A stretch of 64,000 nucleotides of DNA from Oxytricha trifallax (Eukaryota > Ciliophora > Spirotrichea > Sporadotrichida > Oxytrichidae): NCBI GenBank assembly GCA_000711775.1, contig ARYC01016998.1, positions 16,806-80,805 on the forward strand. The letters are read 5' to 3'. The notes beneath the pieces are model-generated. The model searched no databases. It saw only the letters and a list, made by a program, of their open reading frames with translations, and was not told the DNA's origin. Position numbers and translations under genes: made by a program. Every line of letters begins with the position of its first letter. Position 1 is the stretch's first letter. Shown here piece after piece: positions 35,053 through 47,499 of the stretch.

Positions 35053-36367
35053 TCAATTAGAATCGTCGCCGTCGTCGTTGTTGTCGACAGTAGAACCATC
35101 GAATGTCTCAACTGCTTCTCCTGGGATGTCTCCATCGCTCAGTAGCCGCTAGTAGAAGTATTAGGCTAGATCAATCGCGGTGAATGGGAACGGCTTTCCG
35201 GAATCTCTGATGCCCTTTTATAGCTCTATTAGCGTGATCCTGGTTAGGAAGGCCTCTGTATCAATCTCCGACATACTATTGAAAGGCAGGCTATTAGATG
35301 TGATATAAAACATGCCCGCTGATATTTCACTTCCGGATCCTCAAACTTGCGGTTGATGGGGTATCCCTCTCCTTCCAGGAAGCTCTTCATTACTGCGATG
35401 TTCTTTTTGCTGAAAATTGCCTGTGATTGATTTCATTCATGATAATTATTGAGGGCTTCTCTCAGTTCTGCCAGTGGATACCTGAAATTGACTCAATGAC
35501 TCCTGGAATCTCTCTGTGATAAATATCTGTTCTAGTATTCTTGCGATCGTTGTTTTTCCAGTATCTGGGTCACCAAAGAGCCACACCGCGTTCATCTTGC
35601 TCTCGCACTTTCTGAAAATCACTTTGAAAGGAGAATCTACGACATCTTGGTACCGGCTGTCTATCATTTATTAATTGCTTGACATCAACATCTCATCATT
35701 CTCCCGAGCCTTCTCCAAGAAGCTTTAAAGCTATTCTATCGCACTTAGCTGCACCATCTGGCTTTTCCCAATCTACTTACAGAACTTTAGATGCGTCTTA
35801 ATATGCTGACTGTGGTTCACGATCTCAATAAGTTTGCTAACATCACCAAGATTGTCTTCGTAGAAATCCTTCACGTCATGAATATTGCCAACTGCGCTGC
35901 CGCTGATCACTTCCTTTACCAATTCCTCCTTTGTGCAGCGTGGTATCTTGTGCTCCTCTAAGCGAGAGATCTTCTCTGGTTTAACCCTACTCGCGATGAA
36001 AGCATTAAGTTTCGCGGAATCTCCATGGATCAACTCGAGGTTTTAGAAATTCTTTATGATTTGTTTGCTCGTTACGCTGTTGATGCTCTTTGCCCCAAGC
36101 TTGAGATCGTCGATCAACTCTCTTGCCTGTATATCTATCCGAAGTAAAAGATGCTTTACTGAGACCTGGTTGCCCTTGTTTGACGTGAATGCTCAAGTAC
36201 TCTGCGCCGGTTTTGGTATCGCGGAAATGCAGCACGTGGCACAAGCGCGGATTTACAGATAAGATTTCTTTTTCGATTCTCTTGAAGCGTTTCTCTTGTA
36301 CACTGAATGCGATGGAGAACATAAAGTAATTTCTGAGACTGTACCGACCTTCTATAGGAGTATTCAT
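35053..36367 (-). pseudogene. Rep-type SF3 helicase, degenerate
   Basis: ATG 36367 (MNTPIEGRYS) starts a reading homologous to the element 1 Rep from its N terminus. It shares RY..R..F, NPR, HFRD and SIHVKQ with the YxxR, FxD and HVK pattern there. The frame changes near 36185 (after HVKQ), near 35455, near 35415 and near 35310. Recognisable blocks in order: IDDLKLGAKS; Walker A GDPDTGKTT; a Walker B-like IIIMNE in which the first acidic residue is Asn; FLEGEGYPINRKFED (cf. LLEGKGYAVDIKFGE in element 1); motif C YITSNSLP; FLTRITLIEL; KPFPFTAIDLAQYF; and an Asp-rich tail to TGA 35055-35053. TAA/TAG occur as sense. Four shifts and the Walker B change mean it is very likely inactive. Confidence 0.85.
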
Positions 36368-36477
36368 AATCAAAATAATTGACTTACCTGATTATCTTGC
36401 GGATATGTAGCAGTTTGTCACTCACGTTTAAACATTTGAATGTTTCGTTTATTTTGATTTTATTATTAATAAACTTT

Positions 36478-36822
36478 TTGTCTCTTGATAAAGTGATCCA
36501 ATTCGGTTCAGATTAAATCTGTTTTATTAAAACGGCACATTGGTACATTGGATTATTAGATTATTGGTTCATTCCTTGTTTTTGTGATCAAATGATCCAA
36601 TTTTGAGTAATCTAATCTAGTTAAATCATCTATTTATAGGGCAGTTTATACTACATTCTGTGATCCAATGATCCAATAAACCAGTTTAACTGAATCAAAT
36701 TTTTATAAAAGTAATCCAAATTAAAAGTATAGATTAATCAAAAACATGGCAGTTGATATTAATTACGCTTACAGTTATATTTTAATTTTGACAATTTCCC
36801 GATTCAAATGTATTTTAGCAAT
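36478..36822 (-). repeat. Right ITR of Rep element 2
   Basis: Inverted copy of 34638-34985; the outer end reads TTTTAGCAAT on the plus strand. A 243-base standard-code ORF (36746-36988) runs across the boundary and is not a gene. Confidence 0.85.
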
Positions 36823-36824
36823 AT

Positions 36825-38190
36825 TGACCAGACTTTCCTTTAAACTAGCAATCCTGATTGTTTTATCCCACGTTTCCTTACATTCTTATAATATCAAAGA
36901 CTATAACAGCTATTTCATGAGAAATGGTATTAATTTCTTGTCCCTCAATAGAGTCGAGGTAGATTTATTTGATAATAACATTTTATAGAAATAATTTAAG
37001 TTATATTTATTATTTGAGGACTAAAGCTGTTTTTGTGAATAAATATCATGTTAATTCTCAAGAAAAGCTGTGTTTATATTTTGATATTTTTTTTATAGTG
37101 TGTTATCAATGTGTTCAAAGATAGCATTTAGGTAGATTCAATTCATTCAGGCATAAAAAGTTAAGCCATCTTCGCTGTATTAAGCGAGAGTGTTTATTTA
37201 GTTCTAAAATAAGTTTAGAGATAAATACAATGCATATTAACTAACTCTGTTTGTTGATAGTTACCTATCTGTTTACACGACAAAGGGGTCTAAGAAATTT
37301 TATGAAAATTTATCAAATTTTCTTTGTAAAACATTCTTTATTACCCAAAATTTTATGGAATCTAATTCAATTATGGTTAAATCAAAATATACTATAAAAC
37401 ACTGCTGCTCTTTCATACTATACTCATTATTTTTGCATAATTTGCTTATAGAAACTCTAAACTTGATTCTAAGATGTTATAAGATGTTTGCATTTATAAA
37501 TAAATTTTGAGTATTATAAATTAATTGTTTCACAAATAATACGCGCTTTTAATTGACTAGGTATATATTATTTTTCTTCGTCTTATGAATAGCTAATGAC
37601 CATATTTCTCTTTGAATCAGGACTAATATCAAAATTTTGCTCCAGATTTCTAATTAAGCTTATACTTATTAAAAAATGTGACATCCACCAATGTTAGTAT
37701 TTACATGCTTTTTTAATAGATATACCAGTTAAAGAAGTTCCAAAAAATTAATTATCAAAGATTACAAGATCAATAATATGCTATCTAAGCCAATAAAGTC
37801 ACGTTGATTACTAAAATGCCTAGCTTCGTTTATTTTTCATAGATTTAAAGAAATTTTTCTTCTTAGCTTCTTCAATAATTCCTTGAGGTAAATTTCTTCT
37901 AAACAAATATTTTTACAAAAGAAAAACATCTTTTTGAAAAAATTGTTAGACATAAGTTACTGAGTTAACAAATAAATAGCCAACTTTTCATTTGCACTAC
38001 ATAATAATAGAGGTTTGTAGCAAATAATAAAGAGGAGTTTGGTGTATTAATCAACGCTAGTCTTTTTATTTTTGAAAGCTTTATTTTCATCACAGAGTAT
38101 ATTCTTTTAGAATGAAATTTTTTTGTAGCCTTCAAATGTTGAAAAATGAACCAACTAGTGCATTTGTTTCAGTAATCTTGTTATCATCAC
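36825..38190. other. AT-rich DNA, no gene seen
   Basis: No supported coding frame or repeat. Confidence 0.5.
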
Positions 38191-38191
38191 A

Positions 38192-39019
38192 ATGTTAAGT
38201 GATATAATGAGAGAGAAATTCTTTGCTCATAAAATTTTATATATTTTTAGCCTCAAAATTTTAATTTAACGTTCATAGATTCAATCTTTGTTACTTTTTA
38301 ATGAAGTTATGAATTTAATATTTTAAAATTCATAGATTTCTTGTAAATATTATTTGGAAATTTACTACTAAATATAGCAGCTTATTCAAGATACTCTTTA
38401 AGAATTGGAACTGAGATTGCCTAACAATACATAGATCTTTGAGGAGTATAATAAAGAGACTTACAAGAACTTGCTTACATTTTTGAGTGTTATTTTAAAC
38501 TTTAGTTTTAATTCATTAAGGCTATTGATATTTAAAATTATTCTACAAGATTATTTATATTATATCAAATACCCAGATAACTTAAATGATATTTTATCTG
38601 GTTTGATAATAAGAGTTTTGGAATTGCATCAAAGTTGTTATGCTCAAAGGAGTTTGAAAACTTAAAATCTTAAGCTTTAAATTGAACATTTATAATCAAT
38701 TTTTTCGATTTTAATTGTGGCTTAAGATAAAAGAATAGATACAGTATCAACGTGCTTGGGACTCTTGGGTTATTACCTAATAAAAGAAAAATAGACTATT
38801 GGCTTATTTTAGCAGTAGTATGAGAGTTGTTGCTGTAATATAAGAGTTCAATATGGAACGCAAGTTTTAATTTGTCACTATTAAAACAATAATCTATTTA
38901 TTTAAAATCAAAAGCATTTAAAGTAGAAGATGAATGCAAAAAGTTTAAAAGCATAGTTGGCAACTTAATTATAAAGAATCTCCCAACTATCCTCACCAAA
39001 CAATAATCATCATGCTTGA
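38192..39019 (+). CDS. Pseudokinase-like protein, second copy
   Basis: ATG 38192 opens 275 codons to TGA 39017-39019 with more than 25 TAA/TAG codons as sense. Alternative starts are ATG 38207 and 38309. The middle and end align with the 27738-28664 relic. NLNDIL sits where kinases have the N of HRDxKxxN, VLELHQSCYA where they have DFG, and RIDTVSTCLGLLGYYLIKEK where they have DxWSxGxxxxxL. The catalytic HRD and DFG acids are not seen, so a pseudokinase is suggested. The tail is Gln/Asn/Ser-rich. It lies 1.4 kb upstream of a transposase relic in the same direction. Homology to kinases is weak and by eye; that it is an open, gene-like frame is more certain. Confidence 0.5.
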
Positions 39020-40430
39020 ACTACTTAAGAGAGAAAGTTTCAAGAGATAAAACCCATAGATCAATTAAATCATGATAATTTAAGTTAAATCAATTAATTA
39101 TAATTATTAACTGAAATTAAGTGAAATTAGCCTAAATTCAAATTTAAAAACCCTAATTGATTCAATTAAATCCACAATTAATCGAACCAATAGATTTAAT
39201 AACTAGCCAAGACATTATAACTTAGTAACAATTAATAATTTATTTTTATTTTTAATAGTTCTTAACTTCAATTTTCTTGTCTAATTGATCTATGGGATTT
39301 TACAACAAATACAATTATAATGATTTTCGTATAAGTTAAAAATTAAATATACAGAGAATATTAATTTAATTTAGAAATATAACTTGCGTTTCTCTACTTA
39401 ATGCAAAAAAATTATAAATATATAATACAATTATATCACTTAAAAAACAATTAAGAGTTTTTTAATGTACAATTAAAAAATAAAAAAAAAATGTTAAAAA
39501 GAGATGTAATTAGGATTAATTAATTGATGATAAATATGATTTTAAATATGCATTAGAAAATTTAATATTAATACATTTTTAGGAATAGATTTATCATTAA
39601 ATTAAATATTTGAAGAATTCTTACTCCTTTCGTTTAATATTATTTAATAATTAGTTATTAAAGTTATCTACATTTTCAAATAATCTAAAATTTGAATTAG
39701 TCAGATATAAATTTAAATTTTTAATTATAATTTAAATTAATTAACCTATTTATTACAAAATTATATTGAAATACAAACTAATATATAATTTTAAATAAGA
39801 TATTCAGATGGTGGAAGAAAAAAATAAGAATATAATATGAACAAAATAAATTAAATATATTGTGTTGGTTAATATTAAAAACTACTTAAGGGAAATGAAA
39901 AATAAACATAATATAGTATATAAATATTTGAAGCTCTGTAAATTTTTTGAAATTGTATTAAAATAAATTCAATTAACGAATTCAATGAGAGTTAAAGCTT
40001 TTGTTTTTATAGCATAAATTTACTCCTGATGTAATTTCTTAGTTCCTCTTGACTCTAATCTTTATGATAAATTAAATAGCAAATTTAATAGATGCTAATA
40101 ACTTGTTAAGTTCATTTTGCATTCTTAATAATAATTTTTGAGAAAAAATTGAGATTAATAAAATTAATATAAATTAAATATTAATAAAAAAGTTGTTTCT
40201 TATACTATTCGCTTGAAACTAGAACATAATTCTTAAATTTTATTTTGTGTTGTATAACTCTGTGAATTATTTAGCTTTAAATAATTAGGGAAACAATTTT
40301 GATTTCATATAAACATTATAAGGAAAGTTTGCATTAATTCTTATAACTAGTCTATTAATATAAAAAGTAAAATAAAAGCTCTGAACTTGACAATTGATTA
40401 TATAAACTATATGGTCATTTAAACTCATTG
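39020..40430. other. AT-rich DNA, no gene seen
   Basis: No supported gene between the pseudokinase-like ORF and the transposase relic. Confidence 0.5.
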
Positions 40431-41053
40431 ATGGAACTTAAACTATACTCTTTTGCAGATAAAACAAAAACTTTTCATCGAAAATTTCTTTATACTAAGA
40501 TGACTATTTCCAGTTTAAGTAATAAAAATTTTAGCAATACATTAATACAAAAAATCTAAGTTTTCATTTAGGTTTCAATTTCTAAGATAGTTTAACTTTA
40601 ATCATACCCAACACTATGTAATGCTTATGAGGAATTGAACAATATAATTTATTTGGATGAAACTATTTTTTTTGAGACCCATGCAATTACTTTTAAAGTT
40701 TGGGCAGGACCTTACCAAATTAGAATGTTAAAAAGGAAGCGTTATTGAAACAACTTTTGGTGCTTTAGTATTTATTTTTGAACAAAAAGGACTTCTAGGG
40801 TAAATATTAAAGAATTTTTATTAAAATCCCAGAATTAATTTCAGTACTTGCAATTATTGTAGATTAACAAATGGCAAATAAGCAATTCTTTTTATGGATA
40901 ATTTGCAAGCTCATCACAGCAAGACTTTCAAACATTATATAGAAGGTAGTATTAATTGAGTTTTTATTCAATGCTCCTTATTCTTCAGAGTTAATCTGTA
41001 TTGAAAATAAATTTTTCTAGGGTCAAACTTTAGTATAAAAAGGATGTAATTGA
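40431..41053 (+). pseudogene. Tc1/mariner-IS630-type DDE transposase, third copy
   Basis: ATG 40431 opens 105 codons to TGA 40746, including NIIYLDETIFFETHAITFKV and WAG, the first catalytic block. In the overlapping frame VIETTFGALVFIFEQKGLLG leads to FMDNLQAHHSKTFK, the second Asp block. In a third frame NAPYSSELICIENKFF is the third block, ending at TGA 41051-41053. So all three catalytic positions can be seen (D, D, E), split over three frames. The order and spacing match the copies at 6.5-7.3 kb and 30.1-31.0 kb. The N-terminal DNA-binding part is short or missing. Pseudogene. Confidence 0.75.
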
Positions 41054-41059
41054 AAGAAG

Positions 41060-42420
41060 CTTTAATTTCTTCGAATAAGATGCAATATTTAATAGTAAGG
41101 GAAGCAATTTTGAGAATTAAGTAAGCTGACTATCTTAAACTGAAAAGGCACATAATTAAAATACAAAGTTAGATTACATTATTGGAAAAATAATGATTAA
41201 TTAAATGACTCAAGTTAAGCAATTATTAATTAAAATCATATATTTAAACTTTTGTTTTTAAGAAGTTTAATTTAGGTACTTTGTCACTTAACCCTCTTTT
41301 TGTTCCACTTTATTCAAGTTTTCAACACTATTATAATAAGAGATTCTAAAATTTCATTTCGTTGAACTTTCTCTTCTTAGTAATTCTCCTGATTTATGAA
41401 ACTTTGCTTCAAAAGTGAGAGTGCTCTTCCTTTGCTCTCTTTGTAAAAAATAAAAATCTATTAACTTACTCGAAATAATTGGATCTTTTTAGAATTGCTC
41501 TAAAAACTCCCATTGCTATTAAGAATTGAATTTTGGTCCCTCAAAATTTAAGTCTCTGAAACTCCTATCTTCTATTGATCATGATTAATCCCATAAGCTC
41601 TTATAAGCTCAATTTGGGTAAAAAATGGTAAATTAATCCAAATTATCACATTTAAATTGATTAAAATTTCGATCCATTTAAGTACATCTCATTAAAATCT
41701 CATATTTTTTATAAAAAGGCATGGACATATTGTCAATTTCACATATTAAATTTAAGGTTACATTGGGATTTGAAATAGTTTTACCAGTCAATTTACTGCT
41801 TAATTGCCTCCTAACTATTTAGATGGTGTTTAAGTATTTATTAAAATTCCGTTTTAGTTCATTTATGTGCTTTCCATCTGTTTATTAATTAATTACAATT
41901 CTAATTAATTGATTTCTCTTAGACTTTACATTTCTCATAAAGAATTTCTTTTTTAACTAAAAGCCTTTTTTTTATTGGCTTTAATATCGCTTTAGCAGCA
42001 ATAAATAATTGCTAAAATTATTTATACATTTTTCAATGTTCCTTTCGTTTTTTATTCTTAGGTTTGTAATAATCGTATTGAGGATCACATTGAGAATATT
42101 TTTCATATTTATGTTCCCCACCTATCTAGACAAAAATTAGAATAAAAGGTCTGAAATGATGATTCTATGAATTTTTGGGGTTTTAAGTTAATATTGAAAT
42201 CTTGTAATATGCGTTTTATATTTTTTCATATATTTGGGTCCATCTTATTATAATTTATATTGACTATTAAAATAACTATGTTTAATTATAAAGTATGATT
42301 ATGAAAACAAAAATGTGACTATTAATCATTTTATTAATTAAAGCTACTTAATAGTTTATAGAACATTAATTAAAAAGTGTAAAATATAGCATGACTTCAT
42401 TGAGAAGTAATAATTCAAAG
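41060..42420. other. AT-rich DNA, possible minus-strand coding remnants near 41.3-41.5 kb
   Basis: A slightly GC-richer patch at 41340-41460 reads as charged helix-like sequence on the minus strand (AKFHKSGELLRRE). It is too short to call a gene. Confidence 0.35.
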
Positions 42421-42421
42421 C

Positions 42422-42817
42422 ATGATTATTCATCCTAGTAGTCCGAACTTTCTAGCTGTAATATAGAAATTAAAAGTAAAAATTTTATTTATATTTCCTA
42501 AGAACCTTAAATAATCAATAAAAATCAAGCAAAATTAGAGATCTAAATATTACAGTCACTCAATACCATATCTTATTCAACATATTAATGCACAGTTTGA
42601 GACAGAATGTGTAAAAAAAAATATTACACAAAGAATATCGAAACTCATTCTAGAAAACAGGAAGTTATAAAGTTTTAAATCAAATGACGGATATTCTTTT
42701 AAAATTTGTAAAACTAAATTTAATGGCATATACTCATCTGCAAAACTAATGTGCCACTTAATTTTTCATTCGAAAACATACTTTCTTGAATCAGGCATTT
42801 CCTCCCTTAGTAAATGA
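42422..42817 (+). CDS. Zinc-finger-like ORF upstream of 42814 ORF
   Basis: ATG 42422 to TGA 42815-42817, 131 codons with TAA/TAG as sense. Near the C terminus is a finger-like pattern, YSFKICKTKF then SSAKLMCHLIFH (one of the expected Cys is replaced by Lys, so it may not bind zinc). The stop overlaps the next start as ATGA at 42814-42817. With that ORF it parallels the zinc-finger gene at 5261-6404. Confidence 0.4.
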
Positions 42818-43827
42818 TAACAATATTTTTTGTACTAAATTTTCAATTAAAGGTTATCTCTTAATTAAATAATTTTGATCTGAAACAAACGAAAACGAAG
42901 TAGTAGGAAAGACGACAATATAAGAACGAAGGGGTACCCAATTAAAATGAGGAACTTAAATATCCAGAACCTAAATTTTTCATCTCTAATATTGATGATT
43001 TAAAAGAAGGTTACTCTAAATAAAAATAATCTGGTTCTTAATAGTATTGGCGATTACGATTAAATAATACTTTAAATATTCTAAAAAACTATAAAATTTT
43101 TAGAAAAATAATTAAGCACAGATCAAATTAAAGGGTTCTCTATTTGAATAAATTAAAGAGTAAATTTAGAAGTGATTTTTTTAATATAGAAAAACTTGTC
43201 TAGACATTAAAAAGTAAGTTTCAAATAAAATGAACACTATCGAGATAAGGGTTTAACGAGACATTGCCATGCTCTTTAAATTAGGAACATAATAATTAGC
43301 AATTAGACCACATTACTAGGATCTATTTTAGCTCTACTTACTTTCAAATTTGGCTAAAGAGTTATAACTTAAACATGGAAGATCTGCTACATATCCAGGA
43401 ATTTTAGAGCGGTTTCATGGAGATGCAAAGTTAGTGTGGATATAGCAACAGCCAAGCATCATAAATAAAAAATGTTGCACATCTCTACTTGTAACATCAA
43501 AACATAAAAATCAATCTTGATTATTCCTCCTATTGTCCTAATCAGTATCTTTTCAAGAGCATATTCTAGGGACCTTAAATTTTAAACAGACTTGATTTAA
43601 TGTACCTACAATAATGGGGATAACTACATGTGATCATTCTATGTAAAGACTTCAAGAGATAATTACTTATTTTTTTAAATAAAATTGCATAAGCTATTTG
43701 GAGAGAAATTCTAAAAAGTCATAGATAATCTGAATCTATTTCTCAGGTTGCATTAGAGCTGGTTGATTCGGGAGCTATGAGTAATATTAAAGACATTTTG
43801 CATTTTTGGTTTGAGGGAACATTCTGA
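42814..43827 (+). pseudogene. TBE-type ORF following the zinc-finger-like ORF, one in-frame TGA
   Basis: ATG 42814 opens a frame that runs to TGA 43825-43827 with a single internal TGA at 43231, 337 codons in all and many TAA/TAG. Segments include EELKYPEPKFFISN, which resembles SELKIPEFTYQI of the 5.3-6.4 kb gene, and a second half starting MEDLLHIQEFQSGF (ATG 43375). If the internal TGA is a true stop, the second half could be its own 150-codon ORF. No catalytic motif was recognised. It lies 1.8 kb downstream of the third transposase copy, so the 38.2-43.8 kb stretch may be one damaged TBE-like element. Confidence 0.45.
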
Positions 43828-43829
43828 AT

Positions 43830-44320
43830 TCAAACTTCAAAAAAAATTATCAACATTTATAAAATCATAAAATTAATGTATTTTTATTTTATTTAATTCC
43901 AAATTTTTCTCAAAATAATTCGTATAGTTTAAAGAGCAAAATAATATATTTTATTAATTTAATTATTTTATATTCTTATAAAACAAATAATATATTTTTT
44001 ATATAATTTTCGATTGTTTTACAGCTATTTATGCAAAATAAAATTGTCTTATAGTCTACTTTTCTTAATAATTATTATACTCTATTTATTTTTATTAATT
44101 AACTTCTTTAATTTTATTTAATTTTAGAATTATTAACCATAGTAAATTTTAATAATCTATGGATAGACCAAATTGAATTTCTATAATCAAATTATTGCTT
44201 TTATTCTAATTTATATATTTAGAATATCTTTTCATTGTTTTAATTTGATTACATAATTGAAGAATAAATTACTTTTTTTAAACAATTAAAATCAATAGCG
44301 ATATTCAAAGTATGTTTTTT
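43830..44320. other. AT-rich DNA, no gene seen
   Basis: Nothing supported. Confidence 0.5.
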
Positions 44321-44322
44321 CA

Positions 44323-45270
44323 TCAATCAATTATGTTTATCATTTATATATGATCGAATATAATCACTGATTCTGTTAGCTGCAAACCTAACGTTTACAA
44401 TAGGATTATAAAAATTTTTTAAAACTATATTTTATATGAGAAATTGTTTTTCTAATATTCATATAGTGTAACATTCAAAGTTTGAGGTTGGCTTTTATTT
44501 GTTTAACTGATCTCTCTAATTTTGCAAGTCATATTAAATGATTGTCCCACAATGTTTAAATGACTTTTTGTTTTCTTTTTTTTATTTTTTCTTACCATTA
44601 ATATTTAAACGACATTTTATAGAATCAATTGTCTAAATTTAATTTATCGCCCAGAATATATATTTATAAGCTTAATAGACAAGGGAAAACAAAAAATTAT
44701 TATTTATTTAATTTAAATTGGCATGCTTATAAGAAAGATTATCTTAAAAAATAAATAAAATGGTTCATTAAGCTTCATAAATTTACTCTATGCTAACAAA
44801 CTCTCCTCTAATATTACTTAAACGCAGTATTTTAGTAATATTTCATTACAAGCTTAAGAAATTGTGCAAGATTGAATAGGCTCCCAGGCGATGATTAAGA
44901 TCATCTAACCATAAAATCTTTATTATTCGAGTCCCTTGATGCCAGTATTCTTCTGAATTGATTATTTTAAATTTTCAGGATGTAAGATCAAACATTAGAA
45001 TTAATTTACTAATTCAAACAATTTTAAATATTTATTCCTCTCACAAACCCCACCAGAGTATCGTTTGAATTTCAAAAATTCTTTGGATCTGAGTAATTTA
45101 CTCGCAGATTTAATTCAATCAAATGTTTTCAAAATAAAGTAGATTAAAGTCATCAATTTTATCTAAGATGCTCCTATTTGATGCCTAGATTTATAATTAT
45201 GGAATCTATTATATTTATTAAGTACAATATCAATGATTTCATAGAAATTATCAACTTGTACATACAAAAC
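44323..45270 (-). pseudogene. Long TGA-free minus-strand frame, unknown
   Basis: Reading down from 45270 (VDNFYEIIDIVLNKYN), one TGA occurs at 45117-45115. The same frame then stays open for 263 codons to TGA 44325-44323. The first half after the TGA has protein character (KSASKLLRSKEFLKFKR, then LILHPENLKQSIQKN). The last third becomes plain A/T sequence and may be chance extension. No family recognised. In DNA this AT-rich, TGA-free stretches of this length can arise by chance, so confidence is low. Confidence 0.25.
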
Positions 45271-45274
45271 TTTA

Positions 45275-47030
45275 AAGTAAAATAAATTTTAAATCTAAAG
45301 AAACCTATGATATTAAAGTTGATTATACTAAATAAAAAAATTAACATTAAGCAATAATCCTACTATCTCATCATTTTGTTAAAAAATACTTATAATATAG
45401 TAGTTCAGATAATTACTGTCAAATCCTTTGATTATCAAAGAATAGGTTAATTAGCAATTTCATACTGAAGCTTTTAGGGTTTCCAAAAGTTTATTTTTTT
45501 AATTAATTTAAGTGTATTATAATACATTTACATGAGCCACGCATGAAGAGTTTTCTCTGTTTTTTACTCCCTAAGCAAGTACCGTAACATAATTCAATCA
45601 CTACCACTTGTCAAGAAACATTCTATAAATAAATAACTACAGGGCAAAAAGACATTCCTTTTGATTAATGTAAAAAGATACAAACTTTCTTTAATAAAGG
45701 GAAATTCAATCTATAAATTAACTAAATTCTTATAAGAATCCTAGATCTCTCACACTAATTTAAAATAAAATATACTAAATTTCAATCTCTTGTTCTACTT
45801 ATTAACCGTGCATAGTAGAGAACTCATCGCTTTATCATTTAAACAAAAATTAGACTTAAAGTTTTGAAAATATAAAAATGTAGTTAAAAAAATTACAAGA
45901 CAGGCCATATCATAATTCTTTATGTTATACTATGCACCAAACAATTAAAATTTTGTGTGAATTCTTAGAAGTTTTCTTAGGCAGATAATCTCTTTAATAA
46001 ATAAAATATATAAACAATTATTATAATTGTAAAAAGTTTTAGCAACTTTCTCCTCAATTGGGAATCCATTCATTATAAAAATAAAGACAAGTTAGACGAC
46101 ATCGAAAAGGATACATTAAGAAAAAAACCTAACTTATTATTATGAAGGAATTTTATTATTCTAAATAAATTTCTTTTTCTATTACTATCAAATAAAAAAG
46201 AAATTAACTTATAATTAAATAATCAACTTTCCTTGCGATTCTGATTTTATTTTTATTATTCTATTAATTTAAAATTTTTATTACATTGAAACGAAATAGA
46301 TAATGATAAATGTTTTAAGTGTAAATTTGAGCATAACAGCAATTTTGTCTCTTATTTAATTAAATTAATATGGAAAGAAAATTTGTAAATAATTGATTAA
46401 ATATTTAGATTATATAAAACTAGGATCCCAATTTTACCCAATACTTGTTACAGCAAATAAAACCCTAAAATATTGAAGTATTTATAAACAATTGATTATA
46501 TTAAAATATAGATATGGTAGGCAAATTCTAAAAGAATTTATTAATCATAAATTTAAGATTAATACCTAAATATTTGTGATCAATCTGCTAATTCTATTTG
46601 GGTTTCTAAATTAAATTTTCAAATTAAATCAGCTTCACTTAAAATTATATATTAAAATTTCTAAATCAGGTTATAAAGAAAGATTGAAGAAGATTGAGAG
46701 AAAGTTAAAACTAATACAGTAATAATAACATATAAAATATAAGATAGTTATAAAGAATGATTATAGAATGCCTAAATTTAAGTTTAGTACGGGAATTGAA
46801 TAAATTTACTTTACAATTAATAGAATTATTAATAAACATATTAGTTATCTTATTAAATTTGAGACAAACTACAAAAATAATGAATATTAGTTGCATCAGT
46901 TTCTCGCTACATTTTATTTTTTAATTTCTAAAGTAAAATAGGTGCTTAATTTCTTGAATATGCAACTACTAAAACGGTTGTTTGGTCGCAGAACCCAGCA
47001 GTCGAGAGTAAATGAATTAGAAGTGTTGTG
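45275..47030. other. AT-rich DNA, no gene seen
   Basis: Nothing supported. Confidence 0.5.
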
Positions 47031-47499
47031 AGATTGGCATTTTTGCCATTTACACTAACAAAATTTACAAATGTCAACTCACATGACTACAATAGATTAC
47101 CAGCGCTTTATTTTAGGTTCAAAAATTATGTGAAAGTCTTTAGAAAGACCGTAATTTTTGTAATATTATGGGGGTGTAAGGCAAGTTTAACTTTTTTCAA
47201 GCAGCCATATTTACTGCTCTAAAATAAATTGAGCATTATTTGGCAACTTATTTAGAGATAAAACTTAGAGAATAAACGCAATTATTGAAAGTTTTTTAGA
47301 TTAATAGACTGTCATTCTATTTTACCTTACCATGATTTAACTTCGATTCTATAAGTCTTTAATCTAGCTTTTATTATAATGAAATATTTCATTGGAATTT
47401 TGAATGAAAAGAGTATTTATAAGCCAATTGGTATAACAGCTTTCGAGTTTAGAGACATCAATAAAGTACTTCATAAATTAACTGTCTTCTTATAAGAAT

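Larger units (their letters stand above)
34638..36822 (-). mobile_element. Rep/SF3-helicase element 2 with 346-bp inverted repeats (decayed)
   Basis: A 2.19-kb unit. Arms 34638-34985 and 36478-36822 are inverted and very similar but carry scattered differences. Ends read ATT(T)GCTAAAATACATTTG, matching element 1 at ATTGCTAAAATA and again at GGAAATT. AACTGCC lies 69 bases from the left end, as in element 1. The arms contain repeated GGATCATTGGATCACAAAA words. One broken Rep gene on the minus strand fills the middle. Confidence 0.85.

Noticed and set aside
36386..36421. GTAAGT...TATAG intron in front of the element 2 Rep start
   Set aside because: Alignment with element 1 makes ATG 36367 a sufficient start; no upstream exon is needed.
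36746..36988. 80-codon standard-code ORF
   Set aside because: It crosses the outer end of an ITR into flanking DNA.
42931..42957. Similarity of GGGTACCCA...GGAACTT to the end of MITE-like element ii
   Set aside because: No matching inverted partner nearby, and it lies inside a long open frame.
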